A stretch of 64,000 bases of DNA from JAJDIA01 sp031555145 (GTDB lineage Bacteria; Bacteroidota; Bacteroidia; Bacteroidales; Tannerellaceae). Positions 43,742 through 53,659 of this stretch are shown in pieces. Position 1 is the first letter of the stretch; every line of letters starts with the position of its first letter. A program made the position numbers and the translations under genes. Under the pieces are notes generated by a model, which was not told where the DNA came from, did no database searches, and was given only the letters and a program-made list of their open reading frames with translations. The stretch lies in contig JAVBUR010000046.1 of the NCBI GenBank assembly GCA_031555145.1, forward strand, positions 22,740-86,739, given 5' to 3'.

Positions 43742-44485
43742 TTAAAGAAATCGCAATGCCTTCTCCATATCTTCAGGCGTATCGATACCGATCGTTTCCT
43801 GTGTGGTGATTCCCACTTTGATGCGGAATCCATTTTCCAACCAACGCAATTGTTCCAGGCTTTCGGCTGTTTCCAACGGCGATTGTGGTAGAAGGGTGAT
43901 GGCACGGAGTGTATCGGCTTTATACGCATACAACCCGATATGTTTGTAATAGGTGGTAGTCTGTAACCATTCTGTATACTCCTTACCTCTTACATAAGGA
44001 ATGACTGAACGGCTGAAGTACATAGCTTCCTGCCGTTTGTTTAGTACCACTTTCGGGCTGTTGGGATTGAAAAGAACCGTTTCGAAATCATCATCGTGGC
44101 CGAAGGGCTTGACCAACGTGGCGATCTCCACCGTCTCATCTGCAAAGCAGGCTTTGAGTATTTCGATCTGTTCGGGTTGGATGAACGGTTCATCTCCCTG
44201 GATATTGACCACTACGTCATATCCTTGCCCGACGCGGGTATAGGCTTCATAACAACGGTCGGTTCCGCTCCGGTGCTGATCGGAGGTCATAACCACTTCT
44301 CCGCCAAAGGCTTTTACAGCGGCCTCGATCCGGGGATCGTCGGTGGCGACACATACGCGATCCAGTATGGGCTGAACCTGTTCATATACACGTTGGATCA
44401 TTGGTTTTCCTTTCATATCAACCAATGGTTTGCCCGGAAAGCGGGTGGAGGCGTAACGAGCCGGAATGATTCCTATAAACTTCAT
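43742..44485 (-). CDS. kdsB: 3-deoxy-manno-octulosonate cytidylyltransferase
   Basis: Activates Kdo with CTP for lipid A-core synthesis, 247 residues. Start IIPARYASTRFPGKPL (7-22) is the nucleotide-binding loop, followed by VCVATDDPRI, MTSDQHRSGTDRCYEA and VVNIQGDEPFIQPEQI, all diagnostic. A -7 motif TACCTTTG lies 30 bp upstream on the minus strand (44522 to 44515). Confidence 0.96.
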   Translation of the reverse strand: MKFIGIIPARYASTRFPGKPLVDMKGKPMIQRVYEQVQPILDRVCVATDDPRIEAAVKAFGGEVVMTSDQHRSGTDRCYEAYTRVGQGYDVVVNIQGDEPFIQPEQIEILKACFADETVEIATLVKPFGHDDDFETVLFNPNSPKVVLNKRQEAMYFSRSVIPYVRGKEYTEWLQTTTYYKHIGLYAYKADTLRAITLLPQSPLETAESLEQLRWLENGFRIKVGITTQETIGIDTPEDMEKALRFL

Positions 44486-44937
44486 CTTTCTACATATATT
44501 TAATCTACAGACGACAAAGGTACGGTATTCGGGTTAACGTTGTTTTTAGTTTCAATGTTTTCTAAATGTTAAAATGAGAGAGGTGGCGCTATCGGCAACA
44601 AAACGTACCCTTCTACTTGACAAAACGTATCCTGGCCGGCTTCTTAAAAACCATTTCAAAGGCTCTTGAATAAAGCAATGTTGGCTGATTTAGGGGGTGC
44701 TCTTTACCTACTTTATCATAGGTGTGTTAAAAATGTCATTTTCCGTCAGTGTAGACAAAACAGCCCCTATTCGTTTACATAATGTATCCTTATATTTGTT
44801 AATATACCTTTACCTTTGACTCGAGTTTGTGCTTGGCTTATGAACTGAACTACTGTACTCTTATTTTTTAATGAGAAAATCATAAGAAAACACTCAACGT
44901 ATTTGTGAACTTTTTATCAACTTAAATTAATTCTTTT
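44486..44937. promoter_or_regulatory. Divergent kdsB/susC regulatory region
   Basis: 452 bp without a gene. Minus strand: TACCTTTG (44522 to 44515) for kdsB. Plus strand: two exact TAnnTTTG motifs upstream of susC, TATATTTG (44791-44798) and TACCTTTG (44811-44818), giving leaders of over 110 nt. A direct repeat ACAAAACGTA occurs at 44598 and 44620 (22-bp phase, each followed by CC or TCC), and AATGTATCCT (44781-44790) resembles it. No sigma/anti-sigma or HTCS gene adjoins this locus. Confidence 0.55.
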
Positions 44938-47900
44938 ATGGAAGAAAGAAGCAGAACATCCTCTTTGCATGGCTTGCCTTTGCGCATCGTGCAATTAGTA
45001 TTTGTCGCAGCCTTCCTGCTGATGAATTGCTTACCTGCAATGGCTCAGTCTGGCGTGAAGGTGAAAGGTGTGGTCAAATCGGGAACCGACGGGGAACCAC
45101 TGATCGGTGTGAACTTGATTCAGAAAGGGACCACCAATGGTACAGTGACCGACCTTGATGGAAATTTTGAACTTACGGTCCCTGCAGGAACTGATTTGGA
45201 AGTTACCTACATTGGCTTCCTTCCGCAAACGGTGAGAGTCGTTGCCGGAAGAACCACGTATGCAATTACAATGGCTGAAGACACTCATTCACTCGACGAA
45301 GTAGTCGTAGTGGGTTATGGTGTACAGAAAAAGAAATTGGTTACCGGTGCTACCGTCCAGGTAGGTGGTGACGACATCCAGAAGTTGAGCACGACCAACG
45401 TGTTCACCGCCCTCCAGGGCCAGACCCCGGGTGTTAGCATCACACAGTCTTCCGGTCAGCCGGGTGCAGGCTTTAAGGTAAATATCCGTGGTATCGGTAC
45501 GATCGGCGACTCTAAACCGTTGTATGTAATCGACGGTGTAGCCGGTGGCGACCTGAACCATATCAACTCTTCCGACATCGAATCACTCGACGTACTGAAG
45601 GATGCTGCTTCGGCTGCTATCTACGGTTCGCGTGGTGCTAACGGTGTTATCCTGGTAACCACCAAGAGAGGTAAATCCGGTAAGGTTCAACTTACATATG
45701 ATGGATACTATGGTGTACAGAACGTACGCAAGATGCCGCCGTTGTTGACCGCTAAGCAGTATATGGCTATGCAGGACGAAACTCGTTTCAATGAAAATAA
45801 CGCTCCATACAACTGGGCCAATGAAATTCCGGGTTATCTGCTGGATAAAATCAATGATGGAAGCTGGACAGGTACCAACTGGGTAGACGAATTCCGTAAC
45901 GAGGATGCCGTCACACAGAACCATGCAATCAACCTGTTGGGTGGCTCCGAACTGTCTAAGTTTGCGATGGGCTTCTCTTATACGAACCAGGAAGGTATCT
46001 TCGGCTCCGGTCACTATACCCGTTACACGGGTCGTATGAACTCTGACCATATCTTATTGAAAGGGAATGGATATGATATCATCACCATCGGTGAAAATAT
46101 CTTCTTCAACCACTATACTAATGTCGGTCAGGGTACGGGAGACATGTACTGGAACGACTTGCACAACATGTTGGTCGCCAACCCGCTGATGCCGGTGTAC
46201 AACCAGGATGGCGGTTACTATGACCAACCAAGCAAGTCAGCCGAAGGCTGGAACCTGCAAGGCTCTGCCGGTAACCCGATCTATGATTATGTGACCAGTT
46301 CGCGTTCTCAGGGTACCAACCGTAACTTTGGCTTGCGTGCCAATGCGTATATCGAGATCCAACCGATCAAGAACTTAAAGTATCGTTCGACATTTGCGTA
46401 TAACAGAAGTTCCTGGACCTCTCGCAGCTATAGCTCGATTGCCGATATTTCTACCACAAGTAGCAGATCAGTGGACAATATTTCTCAGAGCGCCGGTGGT
46501 GGATATGATATTTCTTGGATCAATACATTGTCTTATAGCTATATGCTGAACCAAGAGCATATGTTCGATGCGATGATCGGTCAGGAAATGCAGAAAGGCG
46601 GGATGGGACAAAACCTGGAAGCTAATGCAGACCGTTCTTTATTTCCGGGCCTGTTCGAGTATGCATATCTCAATAATGCTAAACCGAAGGAAATGAATGA
46701 ATTAGGAGTTGCTGGTGAACCTTGGGGTATGAACCGTATGGTTTCTTTCTTCGGTCGTTTGAGCTATAACTACAAAGAAACCTATATGGCAACTGCTACA
46801 CTGCGTGCTGACGGTTCTTCCAAGTTTTCCCGCGGTAACCGTTGGGGGTATTTCCCCTCCGTTTCTGCCGGCTGGGTAATGACAAACGAAGCCTTTATGG
46901 AATCTGCCCGCGACAGCTTCCTTGATTTCTTCAAGATACGTGCCAGTTGGGGACAGAATGGTAATAACGCTATCGACAGCTTCCAATATCTGGCTACTAT
47001 TGCCATGGCGCCGGATAACGGTTATTTCTTTGGCACGGATAAAACAACACGTACCACAGGTGCTTATGCCGACATTCTGGCTAACCCCGATATTACCTGG
47101 GAAACATCAGTGCAGACGAATATTGGTTTCGACGCCCGCGTCTTGAATTCCCGCCTGGGTATCAACTTCGACTGGTTCCAACGCGACACGAAAGACTGGT
47201 TGGTACGCGCTCCGATGTTGGCATCTTATGGTACCGGTGCTCCCTTTATCAATGGTGGTGACGTACGTAACTCCGGTTTTGAATTAGCCTTGAACTGGAA
47301 CGACCGTGTAGGTGATTTTACCTATGGCGTGAACCTCAATGTCTCTAAGATCAAAAACGAAGTAACCCGGATTGCCAATGATGAAAAAATCATCCACGGT
47401 TTTCCCAATGCATTAAGCCAGGGTACTACAGAAATGTATCGTGTACAGGTTGGTTATCCGATCTCTTACTTCTGGGGATACAAAACGGATGGTGTTTTCC
47501 AGAACCAGGCTCAGATTGACGAGTACCGCGCAGCAGGTAAGGGTGTGTTGTCGACCGCTCAGCCGGGCGACGTGATCTTCACCGACCTCAATGGCGACGG
47601 TGCTATCACGGAAGAAGACAAGACCATGATCGGCGACCCGAATGCGGACTATGAACTTGGTCTCTCTTTCAACCTGGGTTATAAAGGATTTGACTTCTCT
47701 GTATCGACCAACGGTAAGTTCGGTATGCAGGTGGCTAAATCTTATCGTTCATTTGCTGACAGCCCGTTGCAGCAATATGGAACAGATATCTTCGGTCGCT
47801 GGACAGGTGAAGGCACTTCCAACTTCTTGCCTCGTCTGACATCCGGTAGCCATACCAACTGGCAGTATATCTCTGAAATCTGGATTGAAGATGCAGACTT

Positions 47901-48144
47901 CCTGCGCATCCAGAATATCACCCTGGGTTACGACTTCAAGAAATTGTTCCCGAAAATGCCGTTAGGGCAGGCTCGTATATACGTGTCGGCTCAGAACCCG
48001 ATTGTAATCTCCGGTTATTCCGGTATGGATCCTGAGATCGGTACAGGCTTGAATGATACTAATATGCCGTGGGCTCGTGGTATCGACGTAGGTTTCTACC
48101 CCACCCCGAAAACGTATCTGGTAGGTGTAAATCTTAAATTCTAA
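44938..48144 (+). CDS. SusC/RagA-family TonB-dependent transporter (second locus)
   Basis: 1068 residues. A longer, charged N-terminus precedes the signal core (VFVAAFLLMNCLPAMAQ). Carboxypeptidase-regulatory-like domain (VKGVVKSGTDGEPLIGVNL), then DEVVVVGYG and the plug (VNIRGIGTIGDSKPLYVIDGV, LKDAASAAIYGSRGANG), then the barrel ending in KTYLVGVNLKF. There is no STN domain, so no direct sigma-factor signalling is expected. First gene of a susC-susD-lipoprotein unit; substrate unknown. Confidence 0.97.
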   Translation: MEERSRTSSLHGLPLRIVQLVFVAAFLLMNCLPAMAQSGVKVKGVVKSGTDGEPLIGVNLIQKGTTNGTVTDLDGNFELTVPAGTDLEVTYIGFLPQTVRVVAGRTTYAITMAEDTHSLDEVVVVGYGVQKKKLVTGATVQVGGDDIQKLSTTNVFTALQGQTPGVSITQSSGQPGAGFKVNIRGIGTIGDSKPLYVIDGVAGGDLNHINSSDIESLDVLKDAASAAIYGSRGANGVILVTTKRGKSGKVQLTYDGYYGVQNVRKMPPLLTAKQYMAMQDETRFNENNAPYNWANEIPGYLLDKINDGSWTGTNWVDEFRNEDAVTQNHAINLLGGSELSKFAMGFSYTNQEGIFGSGHYTRYTGRMNSDHILLKGNGYDIITIGENIFFNHYTNVGQGTGDMYWNDLHNMLVANPLMPVYNQDGGYYDQPSKSAEGWNLQGSAGNPIYDYVTSSRSQGTNRNFGLRANAYIEIQPIKNLKYRSTFAYNRSSWTSRSYSSIADISTTSSRSVDNISQSAGGGYDISWINTLSYSYMLNQEHMFDAMIGQEMQKGGMGQNLEANADRSLFPGLFEYAYLNNAKPKEMNELGVAGEPWGMNRMVSFFGRLSYNYKETYMATATLRADGSSKFSRGNRWGYFPSVSAGWVMTNEAFMESARDSFLDFFKIRASWGQNGNNAIDSFQYLATIAMAPDNGYFFGTDKTTRTTGAYADILANPDITWETSVQTNIGFDARVLNSRLGINFDWFQRDTKDWLVRAPMLASYGTGAPFINGGDVRNSGFELALNWNDRVGDFTYGVNLNVSKIKNEVTRIANDEKIIHGFPNALSQGTTEMYRVQVGYPISYFWGYKTDGVFQNQAQIDEYRAAGKGVLSTAQPGDVIFTDLNGDGAITEEDKTMIGDPNADYELGLSFNLGYKGFDFSVSTNGKFGMQVAKSYRSFADSPLQQYGTDIFGRWTGEGTSNFLPRLTSGSHTNWQYISEIWIEDADFLRIQNITLGYDFKKLFPKMPLGQARIYVSAQNPIVISGYSGMDPEIGTGLNDTNMPWARGIDVGFYPTPKTYLVGVNLKF

Positions 48145-48156
48145 TTGAGCGTACAT

Positions 48157-49878
48157 ATGAAGAAAATAATATTTTTAGCAGCTGCGGCTTTGCTGTGCAT
48201 GAGTAGTTGCGAAGATTTTTTGGATACAAAGAATCTGACGAAAAAGGATACCACCAACTTCCCGAAGTCGGCTGACGATGCCAATCAGATGATCACAGGT
48301 ATCTATACAATATTGAACGATTTCACAGGCAGTCCTCACAATACACCGTTCTGGGTGGGTGAAGTAGCCTCCGACGAACGTTTCGGTGGTGGTGGTGAGA
48401 ATGACAAGCATTTCCTGGCCATGGATAAAATGATGAATTCAGGAAATGATATGTTGGGCGATTTCTGGAAGCCTGCTTACAAAGGTATCTACCGTGCCAA
48501 TATGGCGTTGGAGACATTGGATAACTGCGAAGTGAGCGAAGCACAATTGAATGGATTTAAAGGCGAAGCACATTTTCTCCGTGGCTATTACTACTGGGAA
48601 TTGGCGAACCTGTTTGGCCAGGTGCCGATGCCGTTGAAAACCGATCCGGAAAACCTACCGAAAGCAGAAACAGATGTGCTGTATGGACAGATCGCTTATG
48701 ACCTGAAGAATGCCATTGAAAAGCTGGGTGATGGTAAGTGGAATTCCGTTCAATCCGGGCATGCTACCAAATGGGCTGCCGAAGCGTTGATGGCCCGCGT
48801 ATTCTTGTTCTACACCGGTTTCTATGGTAAAGCTGACCTTCCGTTAGGAGATGGCACCGGTGTGAACGCAGGTTCTATCAGCAAGACACAAGTGATTACA
48901 TGGATTGACGATTGTGTCGCCAATAGCGGTCACACTTTGGCGGATGACTATCGTCGCCTGTGGAGCTATTCCAACGCCGCAACGGCTCCCGAATATGACT
49001 ATGTGAAGGATTTGTACGAATCAGGCAGAACATGGTTGGTCGACGGCGAAAACCCCGAACAGGTGTTTGCTATCAAATGCTCAAAGATGGCTGGCTGGAG
49101 TGCTCCCGCTAAAACCGGTTTCTCCAACCAAATGCACCTTTTCTTTGCTCCGCGTGGGGATAATGGCTACGAAGATACCTTCCCGATGGGACAGGGCTGG
49201 GGTTCCGGTCCGGTAAACCCGAATATGTGGAAAGAATGGGAACAGGCCGAACCGAACGATATGCGTCGTCAGGCTTCTATCTGGCAGACAAGCGAAGCCA
49301 AGAAATTTATCCTCGGCGCCGACAAGCAGATGGAAGAAGCCAATTACTGGCAGAAGAAAATTTCTGCTATCACAGCACATGATGCTGATGGCAAACTGAA
49401 ATTTTCTTTCTCCACCGTACTGTGGAATGTGGCTGGAAATGATGTTGCTTTGACGCACCTGTTGGACTTGACGCTCATCCGTTTTGCCGATGTGCTGCTA
49501 ATGCAGTCTGAATTGAAGGGTGATGCTGATGGTATCAATAAGATCCGTGCCCGTGCCGGTTTGAAGCCGATCGCCGCTTATTCACTGGCTGCACTGAAGC
49601 AGGAACGCCGTTTCGAATTGTGTTTCGAAGGTGTTCGTTGGAACGATATCCGTCGTTGGGGTGATGTAGAAACCTTGTTGGCTAAACAACAGAATGTGGA
49701 AATCTATAACCGTGGTATTGCTGATGTGATGAGACCGTTCGGTGGTGGTTATGTAGCCCGCTATAAAGCAACCAATGGCTTCTTCCCGATCCCGGATTCT
49801 CAAGTGAAGCTGTCTGATGGCGTATTAACTCAAAATGCCGGTTGGGGTACTCCTGAAGCTGAATTCCCGGGTTGGTAA
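48157..49878 (+). CDS. SusD/RagB-family lipoprotein (second locus)
   Basis: 573 residues from ATG 48157, 12 bp after the susC stop; a TTG four codons upstream is not needed. Lipobox LCMSSCEDFLDTKN. TPR-like helices (FWKPAYKGIYRANMALETLD, GEAHFLRGYYYWELANLFG) and the C-terminal LKQERRFELCFEGVRWNDI signature confirm the family. Partner of the preceding SusC. Confidence 0.96.
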   Translation: MKKIIFLAAAALLCMSSCEDFLDTKNLTKKDTTNFPKSADDANQMITGIYTILNDFTGSPHNTPFWVGEVASDERFGGGGENDKHFLAMDKMMNSGNDMLGDFWKPAYKGIYRANMALETLDNCEVSEAQLNGFKGEAHFLRGYYYWELANLFGQVPMPLKTDPENLPKAETDVLYGQIAYDLKNAIEKLGDGKWNSVQSGHATKWAAEALMARVFLFYTGFYGKADLPLGDGTGVNAGSISKTQVITWIDDCVANSGHTLADDYRRLWSYSNAATAPEYDYVKDLYESGRTWLVDGENPEQVFAIKCSKMAGWSAPAKTGFSNQMHLFFAPRGDNGYEDTFPMGQGWGSGPVNPNMWKEWEQAEPNDMRRQASIWQTSEAKKFILGADKQMEEANYWQKKISAITAHDADGKLKFSFSTVLWNVAGNDVALTHLLDLTLIRFADVLLMQSELKGDADGINKIRARAGLKPIAAYSLAALKQERRFELCFEGVRWNDIRRWGDVETLLAKQQNVEIYNRGIADVMRPFGGGYVARYKATNGFFPIPDSQVKLSDGVLTQNAGWGTPEAEFPGW

Positions 49879-49904
49879 TTATATAATGTTAAAATAGAAA
49901 TAAT

Positions 49905-51233
49905 ATGAAGAGATTATTTATATATGCTTCTTTGTTGGCTGCGGTCTTTACTGCCTGCGATCCAATTGAGGATAGAAACGACAATATGGGAGGCGCCATA
50001 ACGGCAGATCAACTGATTGTATCCGCAACTCCGTTAGTAGTAAATGGCGTACGGTCGAACAAAATCATAGTGGAAAATAACAGCCCGTGCCTTTCTCATT
50101 GGGAGTACACAAAGGGAGCCTCTGCAAAGGCGTATGACGAACTCATCGTTTCTGAAGTGGGAGATCTTGTGATTTCGTTTACAGGACTGAATGCCGATGG
50201 TTCCAAGATAACCAAGGATTTACCCATTAATGTGGAAGCTATTATTTTCCAGCCTACTGACATGGATCGGTTCTTTGGTAATGGTACCTGGGTATTTGAT
50301 AAATTCACGAATGAGATTACGCTGAATGATGTAGAGGGCGTTTATCCTTATGGAACAACGATCTATGGTGAAAAAGCACCGACTACAAATGGCTTCTTAT
50401 ATGGTGAATTTGATGAATCTGATGCCGAATTCTCTTTCTCCTTTAAGGAAGGAACCGGATCTGTGTTTTCAAGGACATTGGCTGACGGTACGAAGCAAAC
50501 AGGTACGTTCTCTTTTGACCTGACTAAAACAATTGGTGATTGGTCGTTAGGTACGGTTACCATGAAGGGCGCTACTATTCCTTATCCGTATGCATGGGAT
50601 AAGAAAGGTGGAACTGCTTATAAGTTCTACATTCTGGCATTGGACGACGACCAGATCGTGTTGGCTACCGCTGCTGATAACAAAGTGGTTGACAATCCTG
50701 CCGGCCAAACCATCAACGTTTGGATGTTCCGTCCGGAAGGCTGGATACCCAAGGGGGCTGAAGAGCAAATGGAAATGATCACCGATGGAGAAAGTGCAGT
50801 CTGGACATGGGATGAAAAGGAAGCACGCGTATGGGGTAATGGTGCATACCTGGTTTCTCCTGTTGCCGACTGGTGGGGCGTTCCTATCGATGATGTGGAA
50901 GGTCAGACTGCGGGCGATGGAAAGGGTGCAACCATGACCTTCTCAATGGATGGTACAATGGTGAAAACCAAAGTGGATGGCTCTACTACTACCGGTACAT
51001 TCATGATCAATATGAATAAGGTCACTAAAAAGGAAAACAGTGAAACTATCTGGGCTATAGGTAAGATAAAGACAGATGGTGTAACCATTCTGAATCCAAA
51101 AGTTCTTGCAGGTGCAGATGCCTATACGTATGATATCATATCGATTACAGACGAGAAGATGACGTTGGCAAATGCAGTGAAAGGCTCTGGCTCTTGGGGT
51201 GAAGCATACTACTGGATGTTCAAAAAGAAGTAA
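49905..51233 (+). CDS. Surface lipoprotein of the second Sus locus (SusE/F-position)
   Basis: 442 residues. Lipobox AAVFTACDPIED. A short N-terminal PKD-like or Ig-like strand region (IVSATPLVVNGVRSNKIIVENN) is followed by two similar beta-rich modules with repeated aromatic motifs: FFGNGTWVFDKFTNE, then VWTWDEKEARVWGNGAYL, each followed by a G-T-F-x-(F/I) strand. The Trp-rich repeats suggest carbohydrate or other ligand binding at the cell surface. No family name is offered. 26 bp after susD, followed by a terminator, so it closes the susCD unit. Its base composition is more AT-rich than the genes that follow. Confidence 0.8.
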   Translation: MKRLFIYASLLAAVFTACDPIEDRNDNMGGAITADQLIVSATPLVVNGVRSNKIIVENNSPCLSHWEYTKGASAKAYDELIVSEVGDLVISFTGLNADGSKITKDLPINVEAIIFQPTDMDRFFGNGTWVFDKFTNEITLNDVEGVYPYGTTIYGEKAPTTNGFLYGEFDESDAEFSFSFKEGTGSVFSRTLADGTKQTGTFSFDLTKTIGDWSLGTVTMKGATIPYPYAWDKKGGTAYKFYILALDDDQIVLATAADNKVVDNPAGQTINVWMFRPEGWIPKGAEEQMEMITDGESAVWTWDEKEARVWGNGAYLVSPVADWWGVPIDDVEGQTAGDGKGATMTFSMDGTMVKTKVDGSTTTGTFMINMNKVTKKENSETIWAIGKIKTDGVTILNPKVLAGADAYTYDIISITDEKMTLANAVKGSGSWGEAYYWMFKKK

Positions 51234-51253
51234 TTCACATGTTAATATCAGAA

Positions 51254-51280
51254 AAGGTGGGGCTAATGCTCCACCTTTTT
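51254..51280 (+). terminator. Terminator closing the second Sus unit
   Basis: AAGGTGGGGC, loop TAAT, GCTCCACCTT with one G-T pair in a 10-bp stem, then TTT. Located 20 bp after the lipoprotein stop. Confidence 0.85.
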
Positions 51281-51281
51281 G

Positions 51282-51289
51282 TATTTTTG
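51282..51289 (+). promoter_or_regulatory. Candidate -7 element directly after the terminator
   Basis: TATTTTTG, an exact TAnnTTTG match, begins two bases after the terminator T-run and lies 16 bp before the ATG of the next gene. A -33 box is not clear because the terminator stem occupies that position. It suggests that the downstream cluster is a separate transcription unit. Confidence 0.5.
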
Positions 51290-51305
51290 CAAAAAAACAG
51301 GGAAG

Positions 51306-51911
51306 ATGATAGATAGAAAGGGGTGTATTGCACTTATCGTTTGTGTGTGTTGCTTGTTGGGGTGTACGAAGGAAAATGTGTGTGTCATAAAAGGAACACT
51401 ACCAAGTAAAGAGTATGATGGCGAAACCATGTACCTTGTGCCGTTTAAAAGAGAGGGCGAATTCAAAATCGATTCGGTTCAGATCAGGAACGGGTCGTTT
51501 ACCGTCCAACGGGTAATTGATGATGCGGATATCTGTATCCTGCGTACACGCCCTTTGTTACGGCTGTCTCTACAGGAATTGCTGGTCGTAATAGAGCCCG
51601 GGCAAGTTAAGGTCAGTATCGGTGCAACCAGCTCCGCAACAGGTACCCTCTCGAATGATGAACTGCAACGATGGAAAGAAAGTAAGATGTTTACCGACCA
51701 ATTCCGTCAGCAGGCAAAGGCGGAATTGGATAGTAAAAAGGATACCGCCTGGTATAACCAGCGTATGCAGGAGTTGCATGATGTGTCGCTCAACTTTAAT
51801 GTAAAGTTTGTGGAGCGTAACAAAGACAACAAAGCCGGGCGTTTTGTCTATTCGATGATTCATCACCAGCTTACGCCGGAACAAGTCGAAGCATTTGCTA
51901 TTACAGAATGA
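51306..51911 (+). CDS. DUF4369-like lipoprotein
   Basis: 201 residues from ATG 51306. Lipobox VCCLLGC with Cys20. The mature start CVIKGTLPSKEYDGETMYLVPF and IDSVQIRNGSFTVQ have the pattern of the DUF4369 domain that usually precedes a thioredoxin-like domain in Bacteroidota; here no thioredoxin domain follows, only a charged helical tail (about 115-200) ending in LTPEQVEAFAITE. First gene of the unusual cluster; its TGA overlaps the next ATG (ATGA), so it is translationally coupled to the first DUF6057 gene. Confidence 0.8.
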   Translation: MIDRKGCIALIVCVCCLLGCTKENVCVIKGTLPSKEYDGETMYLVPFKREGEFKIDSVQIRNGSFTVQRVIDDADICILRTRPLLRLSLQELLVVIEPGQVKVSIGATSSATGTLSNDELQRWKESKMFTDQFRQQAKAELDSKKDTAWYNQRMQELHDVSLNFNVKFVERNKDNKAGRFVYSMIHHQLTPEQVEAFAITE

Positions 51912-53659
51912 AAGCCGACCGGAAAGAGATACTATTCTTATTAGTGCTTGCCGTTGTATTAGCGGTAGGCAGTTTCTTATTTTTCCAATACGCCTATCCG
52001 GCTCATTTGTTTCTGAAAGAACAGCTACAGCTCTATTTGTTTACCTCCGATTACTTCCTGTCATATTTTGCCAAACCGGCCTTCCTGGCCTGCAATATCG
52101 GCGATTTCCTGACGCAGTTCTTTTATCTCCGGGGAGGGGGGGCGATTGTCTTAACCCTACTTTTATTGGTCGAATGGGGATTGACCGTGCAGGTGTTGCG
52201 CCGATGGCGTTTTGGTCTGCTGGCGCCTTTGTTTGCACTGTTCCCGGTTGTGGCTGAATGGGTATTGCATACGGGACTGTTGTATACTGTCGCATCGACT
52301 GTTTCCGTCATACTGCTTTTAGTTATTTATACCTTATATTCCCGGATTCGCAACAGCTGGTCATCCATGCTGATAGGTGGTCTGTTGACCTGTTTGCTCT
52401 ATGTACTGGTCGGAAGCGTCAGCCTGCTTTTCCCTTTGTTGGTTATCGGGCAGGATCTGATCGACGGCAAAGGGCGATGGCTATATTGGCTGGCCCTGAT
52501 ACTGTTGGCTGTCACGATCCCGGTCGTGTTGCGGGACACGTATTTGCTGACCATGCGGCAGGTCTATCTGTATCCTTTTGTGTCGGTCAGGCATCTGGTC
52601 GGAGTGGGATTGTTGGTGGCGGTGATGTTCCTGTCGCTGTTTGATAAGATACGGACGGCTCCGATGGATGTGTCGGCCTTTTCCGTACTCTCCGTCTGCC
52701 TGCTGATATTACTGGGGACAGGTATCGCCTGGAAGGCGAATTTCAAGAACGAGCAATTGTTTGACCTGGCAACAGAAGCCTATTTCGGCAATTGGGAGAA
52801 GGTGTATGAGCGCATAGAGCAGTCGCCTGTTGAAAACAACCCATTAGCTACTTATTATACCAATATGGCCTTATCACGGCGGGGCGAGTTGCCCGAGCGG
52901 CTGATGGAGTTTTATCAGCCTGCCGCACACGGTATGTTCCTGTCTGTCGGGCCCGAAGCCGGATGGTTGCCTATTTTCTTTAGCGGGGATGTGTTCTATT
53001 ACCTGGGCGATATGAATATGGCGCAACATTCGGCCATGCTAGGCATGACTTTTTCTCCCAAACACCGTAGCTCCCGTATGGTGAAACGGCTGGCGGAAAT
53101 CAATATCGCCAATGAAGACTCTACCGCCGCACGTAAATACCTGCGTATGCTCGACGCCACTCTCTTTCATAGCCGTTGGGCGGCCAAGCAGGAACTCCTG
53201 TTGAACGAAACGGATACAGTACCCTCGTGGCTCCAACTCAAACGTTCCCAATTACCTGCATTCGACAGACTAAGGACTGCTTCCGACTATGCTGCATCCC
53301 TTACAATGCTGGTCGAAAGCAACCCGGAGAACCGGGCTGCCCTGGATTATCTCCTATGCTATCACCTGTTGACTAAAAATATCCCGGCCTTTGCCAAGGC
53401 CTATGATACCTGGTATAAAAAGCAGGCAATCATCATCCCCCGCGTTTACGCGGAAGCGCTACTCATTTATCTGGCCGGGACAAAAGCCTCGGAAAAGGTA
53501 ATACAATCTTATGAAATCCCCAAAGACCGGACCGCCGGATTCAAAGAGTATACACGTCTCTATGGCGAGAACGACGGTGCAATGGAACCTCTTCGCGATA
53601 CTTACGGCCAGACGTACTGGTTCTACTATCACTTTGCAACCATCACTGATAACAAATGA
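51908..53659 (+). CDS. DUF6057-like polytopic membrane protein, copy 1
   Basis: 583 residues. N-terminal half: about nine hydrophobic helices, with the conserved first loop FLKEQLQLYLFTSDYF between helix 1 and 2. C-terminal half (from about 280): soluble, alpha-helical, TPR-like (LFDLATEAYFGNWEKVYERIEQ, MAQHSAMLGMTFSPKHRS, KYLRMLDATLFH), ending with TYGQTYWFYYHF. The same layout and end motif recur in the two paralogues at 55163 and 56950. Function unknown. Starts and ends with ATGA overlaps to its neighbours. Confidence 0.8.
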   Translation: MKADRKEILFLLVLAVVLAVGSFLFFQYAYPAHLFLKEQLQLYLFTSDYFLSYFAKPAFLACNIGDFLTQFFYLRGGGAIVLTLLLLVEWGLTVQVLRRWRFGLLAPLFALFPVVAEWVLHTGLLYTVASTVSVILLLVIYTLYSRIRNSWSSMLIGGLLTCLLYVLVGSVSLLFPLLVIGQDLIDGKGRWLYWLALILLAVTIPVVLRDTYLLTMRQVYLYPFVSVRHLVGVGLLVAVMFLSLFDKIRTAPMDVSAFSVLSVCLLILLGTGIAWKANFKNEQLFDLATEAYFGNWEKVYERIEQSPVENNPLATYYTNMALSRRGELPERLMEFYQPAAHGMFLSVGPEAGWLPIFFSGDVFYYLGDMNMAQHSAMLGMTFSPKHRSSRMVKRLAEINIANEDSTAARKYLRMLDATLFHSRWAAKQELLLNETDTVPSWLQLKRSQLPAFDRLRTASDYAASLTMLVESNPENRAALDYLLCYHLLTKNIPAFAKAYDTWYKKQAIIIPRVYAEALLIYLAGTKASEKVIQSYEIPKDRTAGFKEYTRLYGENDGAMEPLRDTYGQTYWFYYHFATITDNK

